Positions 1 to 9,965 of a DNA stretch of 64,000 nt are shown here, piece after piece. Numbering within the stretch: position 1 is the stretch's first letter; each line of letters begins with the position of its first letter. The notes under the pieces are model-generated. The model did no database searches. It saw only the letters and a program-made list of their open reading frames with translations, and was not told the origin of the DNA. Origin of the DNA: Sinonovacula constricta (taxonomy: Eukaryota > Mollusca > Bivalvia > Cardiida > Solecurtidae); the NCBI GenBank assembly GCA_007844125.1, contig CM017555.1:26837624-26901623 (forward strand), written 5' to 3'. Made by a program: the position numbers and the translations under genes.

Positions 1-78
1 ACTCTACAATGCTCTCGTCTGTCCCCACAGCGTATTTTGCTTTCTCTGTCTTTATTCTCACTTTAATATATCAATGAT

Positions 79-81
<3 letters not shown>

Positions 82-136
<55 letters not shown>

Positions 137-162
137 ACTCTCTCTCTCTCTCTCTCTCTCTA
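82..162. repeat. (TC)n microsatellite
   Basis: A nearly pure run of CT dinucleotides. Shorter equivalents occur at 2,337-2,416 and 5,304-5,370 at the same place in the other copies of the 2.4-kb unit. The lengths differ strongly between copies, as expected for slippage. Confidence 0.95.
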
Positions 163-1389
163 AAATGTGTATTTCCTATTTCACACCACCCCTCTTAATA
201 TCAGTTGCTTAGCCCTTTTATATCTCATTGCACTGTCGCCTTCTATGTCTCTCTCCTTTTTTCTACAATGTTCGCTTTCCTCTTTTATCTCCCTATACTA
301 CCATGGCTTTGCTTTCCCTTTGTCTCATGCCCACTCTACGATAAATATGCTTTAACTGTCTCTCTCCTTTTCCATACATTGTTTCCGCTTTCCTTTGGTG
401 CCTTTGTTTTTTCTTTTTCACATACTCACTCTACATTAAATATGATTTCTCCTTCCTCTGCTAATTCATACAATGTCTCTGCTTTCCATCAATGTTTTTA
501 CTGTCCCTTTCTTATAGCCCAGACTACTATAAATATTCTTTCGCCTTTCTTTCTTTTTCCTACAATGTCGCTGCTTTCCGTCAATGTCTTGCTTTTCTTT
601 CTCACATACCGACTCTACAATGAATCAGCTCTCCCTTTCGTTATCCCTTTTCCTAATGCTATTTTTTCTCATTTTTTATAAACAAATTAAAATGTAACAT
701 TTTTCTACATTCAAACATTCATAAACAAAAGGCTGATTTTGGATTTACACAAATACGGAACCGCACAAGAGCTGCTATCGTTTTCCTGCTGCCGTTCCGG
801 TGCCGTTTAGCTGCCGTATATGGATTATTAACCTAAACCTTTATTTTTGCCCCATATCTCTCCGTTTTCTCATCCATGATGTTACTTTTCTACCCATATC
901 ATACATTGCAGCGAATTGATAGATTTCAGGTTTCCTATTTGAGTCGTACTTTTTAATCGATTTATATACATGTACATTTGTGGTCAGCTAATTAGCAATT
1001 CGTGGCTTATGTTTTTTAGATGTTCAATACTTTGGCTAGGTACTCAATATTCCAAACTCGAGGTTAATTCAAAGTTGTAGTGTGTAATTAGGATTCGTAA
1101 CTGAGCGTAATCAATACATATGAATTCCTAATATGATTCTATAAAACAGTGAATTCTTGACAATACTCGTGCAATGCCGACCAAACAACCTTTTGCCATT
1201 AGGACCAGATGATTCGCGCATTTTTAAATTTACAAATTCGTGTGATTTTTACTCTGTGTGAAATAGTAGAATATAAATAAATTGGCACACATAAATTTAA
1301 CGACAAATTCTATTACATGAGTTTAAGATGGCGGTTGAAAATGTTTGCCCTTACAAGGCGAGTTTCATTGTGTATTTGTAACCTTTTGA

Positions 1390-1660
1390 TAATACTGTCA
1401 GGTACTAGCAACATTTACTGGCAGATATAGCGCTGCCTTCACTGTGTATATCACGCCGTGAACACCTGGCATGATACCACACCCAGTCACATTACCCTGA
1501 GACAGGGCCAACCAGTCGTGGAAATACCCTAATAATTGCTCGAACTTTAGCAAGGGATCTATACCACTACCATTTTAACGACTTTGTCGCGGCCAGGGAA
1601 CGAACCCGGGGCCTCCCTTACCTGGAGCCGACGCTCTACCGATTGCGCTACCAAGTCCTG
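1390..1660 (-). mobile_element. tRNA-derived SINE (in copy 1)
   Basis: On the - strand this starts with a tRNA-like head (A-box-like tggtagcgcaatcggtagag, B-box-like gggttcgttccc) followed by a conserved body of about 170 bp. The same sequence is at 4,389-4,632 in copy 2 and, as an independent insertion with target-site duplication, at 46,221-46,537. It lacks a tRNA acceptor stem, so it is a SINE and not a tRNA gene. Confidence 0.8.
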
Positions 1661-1844
1661 TCAGTAATTGTAGTTTTATTGGTCAGTGTCTCCCATATGT
1701 GTGCAATTCCTAGGCATTCGCAACTCCTTTGCGACAGAACATACTGACTGAAGTCATATGATCATAGAAATATAGAAAACTATAGGACCGGGGTCTGATT
1801 GAGTTATTTTAGTGGACATAAATAGAGGAGATCCAAATAAATCA

Positions 1845-1876
1845 GACGTCATGACGTCATGCTGATATAACGTCAT
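1845..1876. promoter_or_regulatory. CRE-like palindrome doublet (TGACGTCA)
   Basis: The sequence gacgtcatgacgtcat contains a perfect TGACGTCA palindrome plus an overlapping half site, and a further acgtcat follows 15-20 bp on. The block recurs in copies 2 (4,816-4,831) and 3 (6,729-6,744). That it binds CREB/ATF proteins is inference from the motif alone. Confidence 0.35.
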
Positions 1877-2334
1877 TGTTGCATAGAGACTGTCAATGAC
1901 GAGATTCCAGAAGGTAAGAACACGAGCGAAATAGTTTTATTACTTCTATCTGTACTATCTTTTGCTTCCCATTTTCTTTCTTTCTCATTATACAATATCT
2001 CTTTCCTTTTCTTATGCTATACAAGATCTCTGCTTCCGTTTTTTTTCTTGCAAATAACTCTGCTTCCCATTTTTTATTTTTCTAAACTAACTGTGCTCCC
2101 TTTTCCGTCTCTTCTCTACAATGTCTCCCTTCCTTTTTCTTTCTTACAATACTGTGATTCCCTTTTTCTAAGCAATGTTTCTCTTCTCTTTTTTCTATAT
2201 GTCTCTGCTTTCCTTTTTTCTTTTCCCTACAATGTCTGCTTCCTTTTTCTTTTTCACCAATCTACAATGCCTCTTGTCTGTCCCCCACAGGTGTGTTTGC
2301 TTTCTCTCTTTTTATTCTCACTTAGTACAATCAA

Positions 2335-2368
<34 letters not shown>

Positions 2369-2384
2369 CCCTCCTCTGTCCTCT

Positions 2385-2418
<34 letters not shown>

Positions 2419-3789
2419 CCCCTCTGTGCCCTCCTCTCTCCTCTCCCCTCTTCTCCAAATTCCTCTGATTCTCTTTTCCTCTTTCCTTCCTTTCTTTTAA
2501 AATATATCTGATCATTTTCTCTATCGCATTTTACAATGGCTCTGCTTCTTGTTTATATATCATGTGTATTTCCTATTTCACACCACCCTCTTAATATCAG
2601 TTGCTTAGCCCTTTTATATCTCCTTGCAATGTCGCCTTCTCTGTCTCTCTCCCTTTTTCTACAATGTCCGCTTTCCCCTTTTCTCTCCCTTTTTCTACCA
2701 TGTCTTTGCTTTCCCTCTGGCTCATGCCCACTGTACGATAAATGTGCTTTCCCTGTCTCTCCCCTTTTCCATACATTGTTTCCGCTTTCCTTTGGTGCCT
2801 TTGTTTTTTCTTTTTCACATACTCACACTACATTAAATATGATTTCTCCTTCCTCTGCTAATTCATACAATGTCTCTGCTTTCCATCAATGTTTTTACTG
2901 TCCCTTTCTTACATCCCAGACTACTATAAATATTCTTTCGCCTTTCTTTTTCCTACGATGTCGCTGCATTCCGTCAATGTCTTGCTTTTCTTTCTCACAT
3001 ACCGACTCTACAATGAATCAGCTCTCCGTTTCTTTATCCCTTTTCCTAATGCTATTTTTTCTCATTTTTTATAAACAAATTAAAATGTAACATTTTTCTA
3101 CATTCAAACATTCATAAACAAAAGGCTGATTTTGGATTTACACAAATGCGGAACCGCACAAGAGCTGCTATCGTTTTCCTGCTGCCGTTCCGGTGCCGTT
3201 TAGCTGCCGTATATGTATATTGATTCTTAATCTAAACCTTTACTTTTGCCCCATATCTCTCTGTTTTCTCACACATGATGTTACTTTTCTACACATATCA
3301 TACATTGCAGCGAATTGATAGATTTCAGGTTTCATATTCGAGTCGTACTTTCTAATCGATCTATATACATGTATATTTGTGGTCAGCTAATTAGCAATTC
3401 GTGGCTTATGTTTTTTAGTTGTTCAATACTTTGGCTAGGTACCCAATATTCCAAACTCGAGGTTAATTCAAAGCTGTAGTGTGTAATTAGGATTCGTAAC
3501 TGAGCGTAATCAATCCATACGAATTCCTAATATGTTTCTATAAAACAGTGAATTCTTGACAATACTCGTGCAATGCCGACCAAACCAAACAACGCTTTGC
3601 GAATAGGACCAGATAATTCGCGAATTCTTTAAATTTACAAATTCGTGTGATTTTTACTCTGTGTGAAATAGTAGATTATAAATAAATTGGCACACATAAA
3701 TTCAACGACAAATTCTATTACATGAGTTTAAGATGGCGGTTACAAATGTTTGCCCTTACTAGGCGAGTTTCGTTGTGTATTTGTAACCT

Positions 3790-4048
3790 TTATTTTCCAC
3801 TCTGCTTCAAGTTCTCCACGTGCCACAGTAGCTATATCAGGATATGAAGGACCACTGATTGTAGACTTAACTGACTGAGCCTGTACAGGTTTGATATTGT
3901 CAGATTCTTTGCCAGATAGATCTATGTCCATGTTGTTTGCATGCTCCGAAGGTGCCGCGCCGGTTGTTTCTGGGCACGAAGTCGCTGTCCCGGTTTCTGA
4001 CATCCGCTTGAACATCTTGTCCAGTGTCATATGTTTTGTTTTCTTCAT
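3790..4048 (-). pseudogene. hAT transposase N-terminal fragment
   Basis: A - strand ORF starts at ATG 4,048 with MKKTKHMTLDKMFKR. It continues through a Ser/Thr/Glu-rich stretch until it runs out of the element at about 3,790. N-termini with a basic TLD-x-x-F motif and a disordered acidic tail are common in ZMYM/TTF-type hAT transposases. No zinc finger or RNase-H catalytic core remains. The family call rests mainly on the terminal repeat next to it. Confidence 0.45.
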
Positions 4049-4350
4049 TTTTATATGAGTCCGGCCCGACCGACCACCATGAATTATTAAAAAATTGAAA
4101 ACATGACGTCACTACTATACAGCGGATGACATACTAGTAGTGACGTCATGTTTATGATCGCATACAGTTTACGGCTTAGAGTGTCATGTTATTGAATCAG
4201 CTTAAGTCATGGGTCGTGTTAACTTTTATAGATCTACATTATTTTCGTGTATAATATACTGAAAAACTAATTATTGATTTAAAGAAAAGTCAAATCGGGA
4301 AAATAATGTGCAAGCCCGGGCTTTTTGGCGTAAAGGCAGCTACGCTCCTG
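3793..4350 (-). mobile_element. hAT-type DNA transposon, 5' end fragment
   Basis: The fragment is absent from the equivalent place in copy 1. Its right end reads, on the - strand, caggagcgtagctgcc, typical of one large group of hAT termini. The adjoining 8 bp (cttttgat, 4,351-4,358) equal the undisturbed sequence of copy 1, consistent with one arm of an 8-bp target-site duplication. The left end lacks both a terminal repeat and the other duplication arm, so it was truncated. It contains the start of a transposase-like ORF. Confidence 0.7.
4097..4154. promoter_or_regulatory. inverted repeat with two CRE palindromes
   Basis: Nineteen-base arms at 4,098-4,116 and 4,135-4,153 are perfect reverse complements around an 18-base loop. 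Each arm contains TGACGTCA. It sits about 50-105 bp upstream of the transposase-like ATG, inside the hAT fragment, so it could be the element's promoter or a subterminal transposase-binding hairpin. Function is inferred. Confidence 0.5.
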
Positions 4351-4388
4351 CTTTTGATAATACTGTCACGTACTAGAAACATTTACTG

Positions 4389-4632
4389 GCAGTTATAGCG
4401 CTGCCTTCACTGTGTATATCATGCCGTGAACACCTGAAACGATACCACACCCAGTCACATTACCCTGAGACAGGGCCAACCAGTCGTGGAAATACCCTAA
4501 TCATTGCTTGAACGTTAGTAAGGGACCTATACCACTATCATTTTTTTACGACTTTGGTCGCGGCCAGGGAACGAAGCCGGGGCCTCCCTTACCTGGAGCC
4601 GACGCTCTACCGATTGCGCTATCAAGTCCTGT
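4389..4632 (-). mobile_element. tRNA-derived SINE (in copy 2)
   Basis: Same element and position as the SINE in copy 1. It was therefore duplicated with the 2.4-kb unit and not inserted independently. Copy 3 lacks it through the internal deletion. Confidence 0.8.
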
Positions 4633-4904
4633 AAGTAATTGTAGTTTTATTGGTCAGTGTCTCCCATATGTGTGCAATTCCTAGGCATTCGCAACTCCTT
4701 TGCGACAGAACATACTGACTGAAGTCATATGATCATAGAAATATAGAAAACTATAGGTCCGGGGTCTGATTGAGTTATTTTGGGGGACATAAAAAGAGAA
4801 AATCCAAATAAATCAGACGTCATGACGTCATGCTGATAACGTCATTGTTGCATAGAGACTGTCAATGACGAGATTCCAGAAGGTAAGAACACGAGCGAAA
4901 TAGT

Positions 4905-6817
4905 TTTATTACTTCTATCTGTACTATCTTTTGCTCCCCATTTTCTTTCTTTCTCATTATACAATATCTCTTTCCTTTTCTTATGCTATACAAGATCTCT
5001 GCTTCCGTTTTTTTTCTTGCAAATAACTGCTTCCCATTTTTTATTTTTCTAAAATAACTGTGCTTCCCTTTTCGTTCTTCCTCTACAATGTCTCCACTTC
5101 CTTTTTTCTTTCTTTACAATATCTGTGATCCCTTTTTTCTATGCAATGTCTGCTTCTCTTTTTTCTATAATGTCTCTGCTTCCCTTTTTCTTTTCCTTAC
5201 AATGTCTGCTTCCTTTTTCTTTTTCCCCACTCTACAATGCTCTCGTCTGTCCCCACAGGGTGTTTTGCTTTCTCTTTCTTTATCCTCACTTTAGTACATC
5301 AATGACTCTCTCTCTCTCTACTCCCCCCTCCCCTCTCTATCTCTCTATCTCTCTTTCTCTCTTTCTCTCTGCTTTCTCTTTTCCTTCCTCTCCACCTTCT
5401 TTTAAAATATATCTCATCATTTTCTCTATCTCACTTTACAATGGCTCTGCTTCTTGCTCATCTATCATGTATATTTTTTTATTTCACACCACCCCTCTTA
5501 ATATCAGTTGCTTAGCCCTTTTATATCTCCTTGCAATGTCGCCTTCTCTGTCTCTCTCCCTTTTTCTACAATGCCCGCTTTCCCCTTTTCTCTCTCTTTT
5601 CTACAATGTCTTTGCTTTCCCTTTGTCTCATGCCCACTCTACGATAAATATGCTTTCCCTGTCTCTCCCCTTTTCCATACATTGTTTCCGTTTTCCTTTG
5701 GTGCCTTTGTTTTTGTTCTTTTTCACAAAATCTACATTAAATATGATTTCTTCTTCCTCTGCTTTTTCATACAATGTCTCTGCTTTCCATCAATGTTTTA
5801 CTGTCCCTTGCTTACATCCCTGACTACTATAAATATTCTTTCGCCTTTCTTTCTTTTTCCTACAATGTCGCTGCTTTCCGTCAATGTCTTGCTTTTCTTT
5901 CTCACATACCGACTCTACAATGAATCAGCTCTTCGTTTCTTTATCCATTTTCCTAATGCTATTTTTTCTCCTTTCTTATAAACAAATTAAAATGTAACAT
6001 TTTTCTACATTCAAACATTCATAAACAAAAGGCTGATTTTGGATTTACACAAATGCGGAACCGCACAAGAGCTGCTATCGTTTTCCTGCTGCCGTTTTGG
6101 TGCCGTTTAGCTGCAGTATATGTATATTGATTCTTAACTTAAACCTTTATTTTTGCCCCAAATCTCCCTGTTTTCTCACACATGATGTTACTTTTCTACA
6201 CATATCATACATTGCAGCGAATTGATAGATTTCAGGTTTCCTATTTGAGTCGTACTTTCTAATCGATTTATATACATGTATATTTGTGGGCGGCTAATTA
6301 GCAATTCGTGGCTTATGTTTTTTTAGTTGTTCAATACTTTGGCTAGGTACTTCTTATTCCAAACTCGAGGTTAATTCAAAGTTGTAGTGTGTAATTAGGA
6401 TTCGTAACTGAGCGTAATCAATCCATACGAATTCCTAATATGTTTCTATAAAACAGTGAATTCTTGACAATAGGCCTACTCGTGCAATGCCGACCAAACA
6501 ACGCTTTGCGAATAGGACCAGATAATTCGCGATTTTTTTAAATTTACAAATTCGTGTGATTTTAACTCTGTGTGAAATAGTAGAATATAAATAAATTGGC
6601 ACACATAAATTCAACGACAAATTCTATTACATTAGTTTAAGATGGCGGTTACAAATGTTTCCCTTACTAGGCGAGTTTCTGATTGAGTTATTTTGGGGGA
6701 CATAAACAGACGAAATCCAAATAAATCAGACGTCATGACGTCATGCTGATAACGTCATTGTTGCATAGAGACTGTCAATGACGAGATTCCAGAAGGTAAG
6801 AACACGAGCGAAATAGC
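4905..6817. repeat. 2.4-kb tandem unit, copy 3 (internally deleted)
   Basis: It starts at the same junction as copy 2. At about 6,677 the sequence jumps from the stretch before the hAT site (aggcgagttt) straight to ctgattgag, which lies beyond the SINE in the other copies. The SINE and the transposon region are thus missing. It ends at gagcgaaatag (about 6,817), where the tandem homology stops and unrelated AT-rich DNA begins. Confidence 0.85.
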
Positions 6818-7090
6818 GGCGACAAATTCGATAAATTTGTGATTCCATTGTAAAGAAAAAAAAATATTTTACGATAGATTTGATATAACTATTACTACGA
6901 GATATATTAGAAATAATTTTAACTACAACCTCGTAATTATAAAATAATATAAAACGGCGACAAAATGTTAAAGGAAAATAATCGCACGAAGTTATTTTAA
7001 TTTGTTTGAAAATGATGTAAATAGTTATATAATGGTGTTAATATAAGCGAGAGATGAAAAACTTAATTTAATAATATTAATATTAAGTGT
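6818..7090. other. AT-rich spacer between two tandem arrays
   Basis: Very AT-rich DNA of about 270 bp. The phrase cggcgaca followed by aaat/aatg occurs twice (6,817 and 6,955). No ORF or element end is visible. Confidence 0.6.
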
Positions 7091-7983
7091 GCTACAAGAT
7101 GTGTGTTTGTGTATTCATGGAGGAGGAGAGTGTGCTACAAGGTTTGTGTTTGTGTACTTATGGAGGCGGAGAGTACTCTACAATATGTTTCTACGTGTAT
7201 TCAGGGAGCAGGAACGTGTAGATACGAGTTTGTGTATTCGTGGTGGAGGAGCGTGTTCTACAAGATGTGTGTTTGTGTATTCATGGAGGAGCAGCGTGTT
7301 CTACAAGATGTGTGTTTGTGTATTCATGAGGAGCAGTGTGTTCTACAAGGTGTGTGTTTGTGTATTCATGGAGGAGCAGTGTGTTTTACAGGGAGTGTGT
7401 TTGTGTATCCATGGAGGAGCAGTGTGTTCTACAAGGTGTGTGTTTGTGTATTCATGGAGGAGCAGTGTGTTTTACAAGGTGTGTGTTTGTGTATTCATGG
7501 AGGAGCAGTGTGTTCTACAAGATGTGTGTTTGTGTATTCATGGAGGAGCAGCGTGTTCTACAAGATGTGTGTTTGTGTATTCATGGAGGTGCATTGTGTT
7601 CTACAAGGTGTGTGTTTGTGTATTCATGGAGGAGCAGTGTGTTCTACAAGGTGTGTGTTTGTGTATTCATGGAGGAGCAGCGTGTTCTACAAGATGTGTG
7701 TTTGTGTATTCATGGAGGAGATGTGTGTTCTACAAGATGTGTGTTTGTGTATTCATGGAGGAGCAGCGTGTTCTACAAGATGTGTGTTTGTGTATTCATG
7801 AAGGAGCAGTGTGATCTACAAGATGTGTGTTTGTGTATTCATGGAGGAGCAGTGTAATCTACAAGATGTGTGTTTGTGTATTCATGGAGGAGCGTGTTCT
7901 ACAAGATGTGTGTTAGTGTATTCATGGAGGAGCAGTGTGATCTACAAGATGTGTGTTTGTGTATTCATGGAGGAGCAGTGTGA
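7091..7983. repeat. Higher-order repeat of minisatellite, copy A
   Basis: The order of variant 43-bp units here, starting with ggaggaggagagtgtgctac and the divergent ggcggagagtactctac unit, is repeated 893 bp later almost base for base. The block ends after a run of gtgatctacaag-type units. Confidence 0.85.
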
Positions 7984-8763
7984 TCTACAAGATGTGTGTT
8001 TGTGTATTCATGGAGGAGGAGAGTGTGCTACAAGGTTTGTGTTTGTGTACTTATGGAGGCGGAGAGTACTCTACAATATGTTTCTACGTGTATTCAGGGA
8101 GCAGGAACGTGTAGATACGAGTTTGTGTATTCGTGGTGGAGGAGCGTGTTCTACAAGATGTGTGTTTGTGTATTCATGGAGGAGCAGCGTGTTCTACAAG
8201 ATGTGTGTTTGTGTATTCATGAGGAGCAGTGTGTTCTACAAGGTGTGTGTTTGTGTATTCATGGAGGAGCAGTGTGTTTTACAAGGAGTGTGTTTGTGTA
8301 TCCATGGAGGAGCAGTGTGTTCTACAAGGTGTGTGTTTGTGTATTCATGGAGGAGCAGTGTGTTCTACAAGGTGTGTGTTTGTGTATTCATGGAGAAGCA
8401 GTGTGTTCTACAAGATGTGTGTTTGTGTATTCATGGAGGAGCAGCGTGTTCTACAAGATGTGTGTTTGTGTATTCATGGAGGTGCATTGTGTTCTACAAG
8501 GTGTGTGTTTGTGTATTCATGGAGGAGCAGTGTGTTCTACAAGGTGTGTGTTTGTGTATTCATGGAGGAGCAGCGTGTTCTACAAGATGTGTGTTTGTGT
8601 ATTCATGGAGGAGATGTGTGTTCTACAAGATGTGTGTTTGTGTATTCATGGAGGAGCAGCGTGTTCTACAAGATGTGTGTTTGTGTATTCATGAAGGAGC
8701 AGTGTGATCTACAAGATGTGTGTTTGTGTATTCATGGAGGAGCAGTGTAATCTACAAGATGTG
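7984..8763. repeat. Higher-order repeat of minisatellite, copy A'
   Basis: Near-identical copy of 7,091-7,870 at an offset of 893 bp. The same unusual units recur in the same order (gtgctacaagg, tcagggagcaggaacg, tcatgaggagcag, ggaggtgcattg, ggaggagatgtg). After about 8,763 the unit order diverges. Confidence 0.85.
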
Positions 8764-9965
8764 TGTTTGTGTATTCATGAAGGAGCCGCGTGTTCTACAA
8801 TATGTGTGTTTGTGTATTCATGGAGAAGCAGTGTGATCTACAAGATGTGTGTTTGTGCATTCATGGAGGAGCGTGTTTTACAAGATGTGTGTTTGTGTAT
8901 TCGTGGAGGAGCAGTGTGATCTACAAGATGTGTGTTTGTGTATTCATGGAGGAGCAGTGTGTTCTACAAGATGTGTGTTTGTGTATTCATGGAGGAGCAG
9001 TGTGATCTACAAGATGTGTGTTTGTGTATTCATGGAGGAGCCGTGTGATCTACAAGATGTGTGTTTGTGTATTCATGGAGGAGCAGCGTGTACTACAAGG
9101 AGTGTGTTTGTGTATTTATGGAGGAGCAGTGTGATCTACAAGATGTGTGTTTGTGTATTCATGGAGGAGCAGCGTGTTCTACAAGATGTGTGTTTGTGTA
9201 TTCATGAAGGAGTCGCGTGTTCTACAAGATGTGTGTTTGTGTATTCATGGAGAAGCAGTGTGATCTACAAGATGTGTGTTTGTGTATTCATGGAGGAGCA
9301 TGAGAGTCTTCTACAAGATGTGTGTTTGTGTATTCATGGAGGAGCAGCGTGTTCTACAAGGTGTGTGTTTGTGTATTCATGGAGGAGCAGTGTGTTCTAC
9401 AAGGAGTGTGTTTGTGTATTCATGGAGGAGCAGCGTGTTCTACAAGATGTGTGTTTGTGTATTCATGGTGCAGGAGCGTGTTCTACAAGATGTGTGTTTG
9501 TGTATTCATGGAGGAGCAGTGTGATCTACAAGATGTGTGTTTTCCTATTCGTGGCGGAGCAGCGTGTTCTACAAGATGTATGTTTGTGTATTCATGGAGG
9601 AGCAGTGTGTTCTACAAGATGTGTGTTTGTGTAGTCACGGAGGAGCAGTGTGATCTACAAGATGTGTGTTTGTGTATTCATGGAGGAGCAGTGTGATCTA
9701 CAAGATGTGTGTTTGTGTATTCATGGAGGAGCAGTGTGTTCTACAAGATGTGTGTTTGTGTATTCATGGAGGAGCAGTGTGATCTACAAGATGTGTGTTT
9801 TACTATTCGTGGAGGAGCAGTGTGTTCTACAAGGTGTTTGTTTGTGTTTTCATCGAGGAGGAGAGTACTCTACAATTTGTTTTTTCGTGTATTCAGGGAG
9901 CAGGAACGTGTAGATTCGAGTTTGTGTATTCGTGGAGGAGGAGCGTGTTTTACCAGATGTTTGTG

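Larger units (their letters stand above)
1..1932. repeat. 2.4-kb tandem unit, copy 1 (5' truncated by window edge)
   Basis: Base 1 onward matches bases near 2,262 and 5,228 of the next two copies, so the unit starts outside the window. It holds a CT-rich block, then a unique-looking 1.2-kb stretch, then a SINE on the - strand and a CRE-like doublet. It ends with the motif gagcgaaatag at about 1,932. This copy has the undisturbed site (around 1,385-1,400) into which copy 2 received a transposon. I see no gene. The long ORFs are low-complexity Phe/Leu/Ser strings from CT-rich DNA. Confidence 0.85.
1933..4904. repeat. 2.4-kb tandem unit, copy 2 (with transposon insertion)
   Basis: This is the full unit bounded at both ends by the gagcgaaatag junction. 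Without the ~558-bp insertion at 3,793-4,350 its length would be about 2.41 kb. The order is a CT-rich degenerate minisatellite built on tacaatgtctctgcttcc-like units, a conserved AT-rich stretch, a SINE and the CRE-like doublet. Identity to copies 1 and 3 is high by eye in the non-repetitive parts, with scattered substitutions and small indels. Confidence 0.85.
7091..9965. repeat. 43-bp minisatellite array, ~65 units
   Basis: Units have a 43-bp period built from gtgtgtttgtgtattcatgg followed by aggagcagtgtgttctacaa and a variable gat/ggt. Because 43 is not a multiple of 3 and the unit has no stop in any forward frame, all three + frames stay open for hundreds of codons (Cys/Val/Phe-rich peptides). 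Units vary at the agcagcg/agcagtg and ttc/gat/ttt positions. Several are shortened, such as tcatgaggagc and ggaggagcgtg. I see no splice or start signals that would make this a gene. Confidence 0.95.

Noticed and set aside
167..681. Long Phe/Leu/Ser-rich ORFs in CT-rich DNA (also at 2,048-3,090 and 5,088-5,981)
   Set aside because: They are translations of a pyrimidine-rich degenerate minisatellite, overlap in several frames, and have no domain or splice context.
1560..1660. tRNA gene on the - strand (also 43,031 and 42,093)
   Set aside because: A- and B-box-like sequences are present, but no acceptor stem can pair. Each is followed by a SINE body, and two examples have target-site duplications.
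7091..9965. CRISPR array
   Set aside because: Directly abutting 43-bp units without unique spacers; eukaryotic minisatellite.
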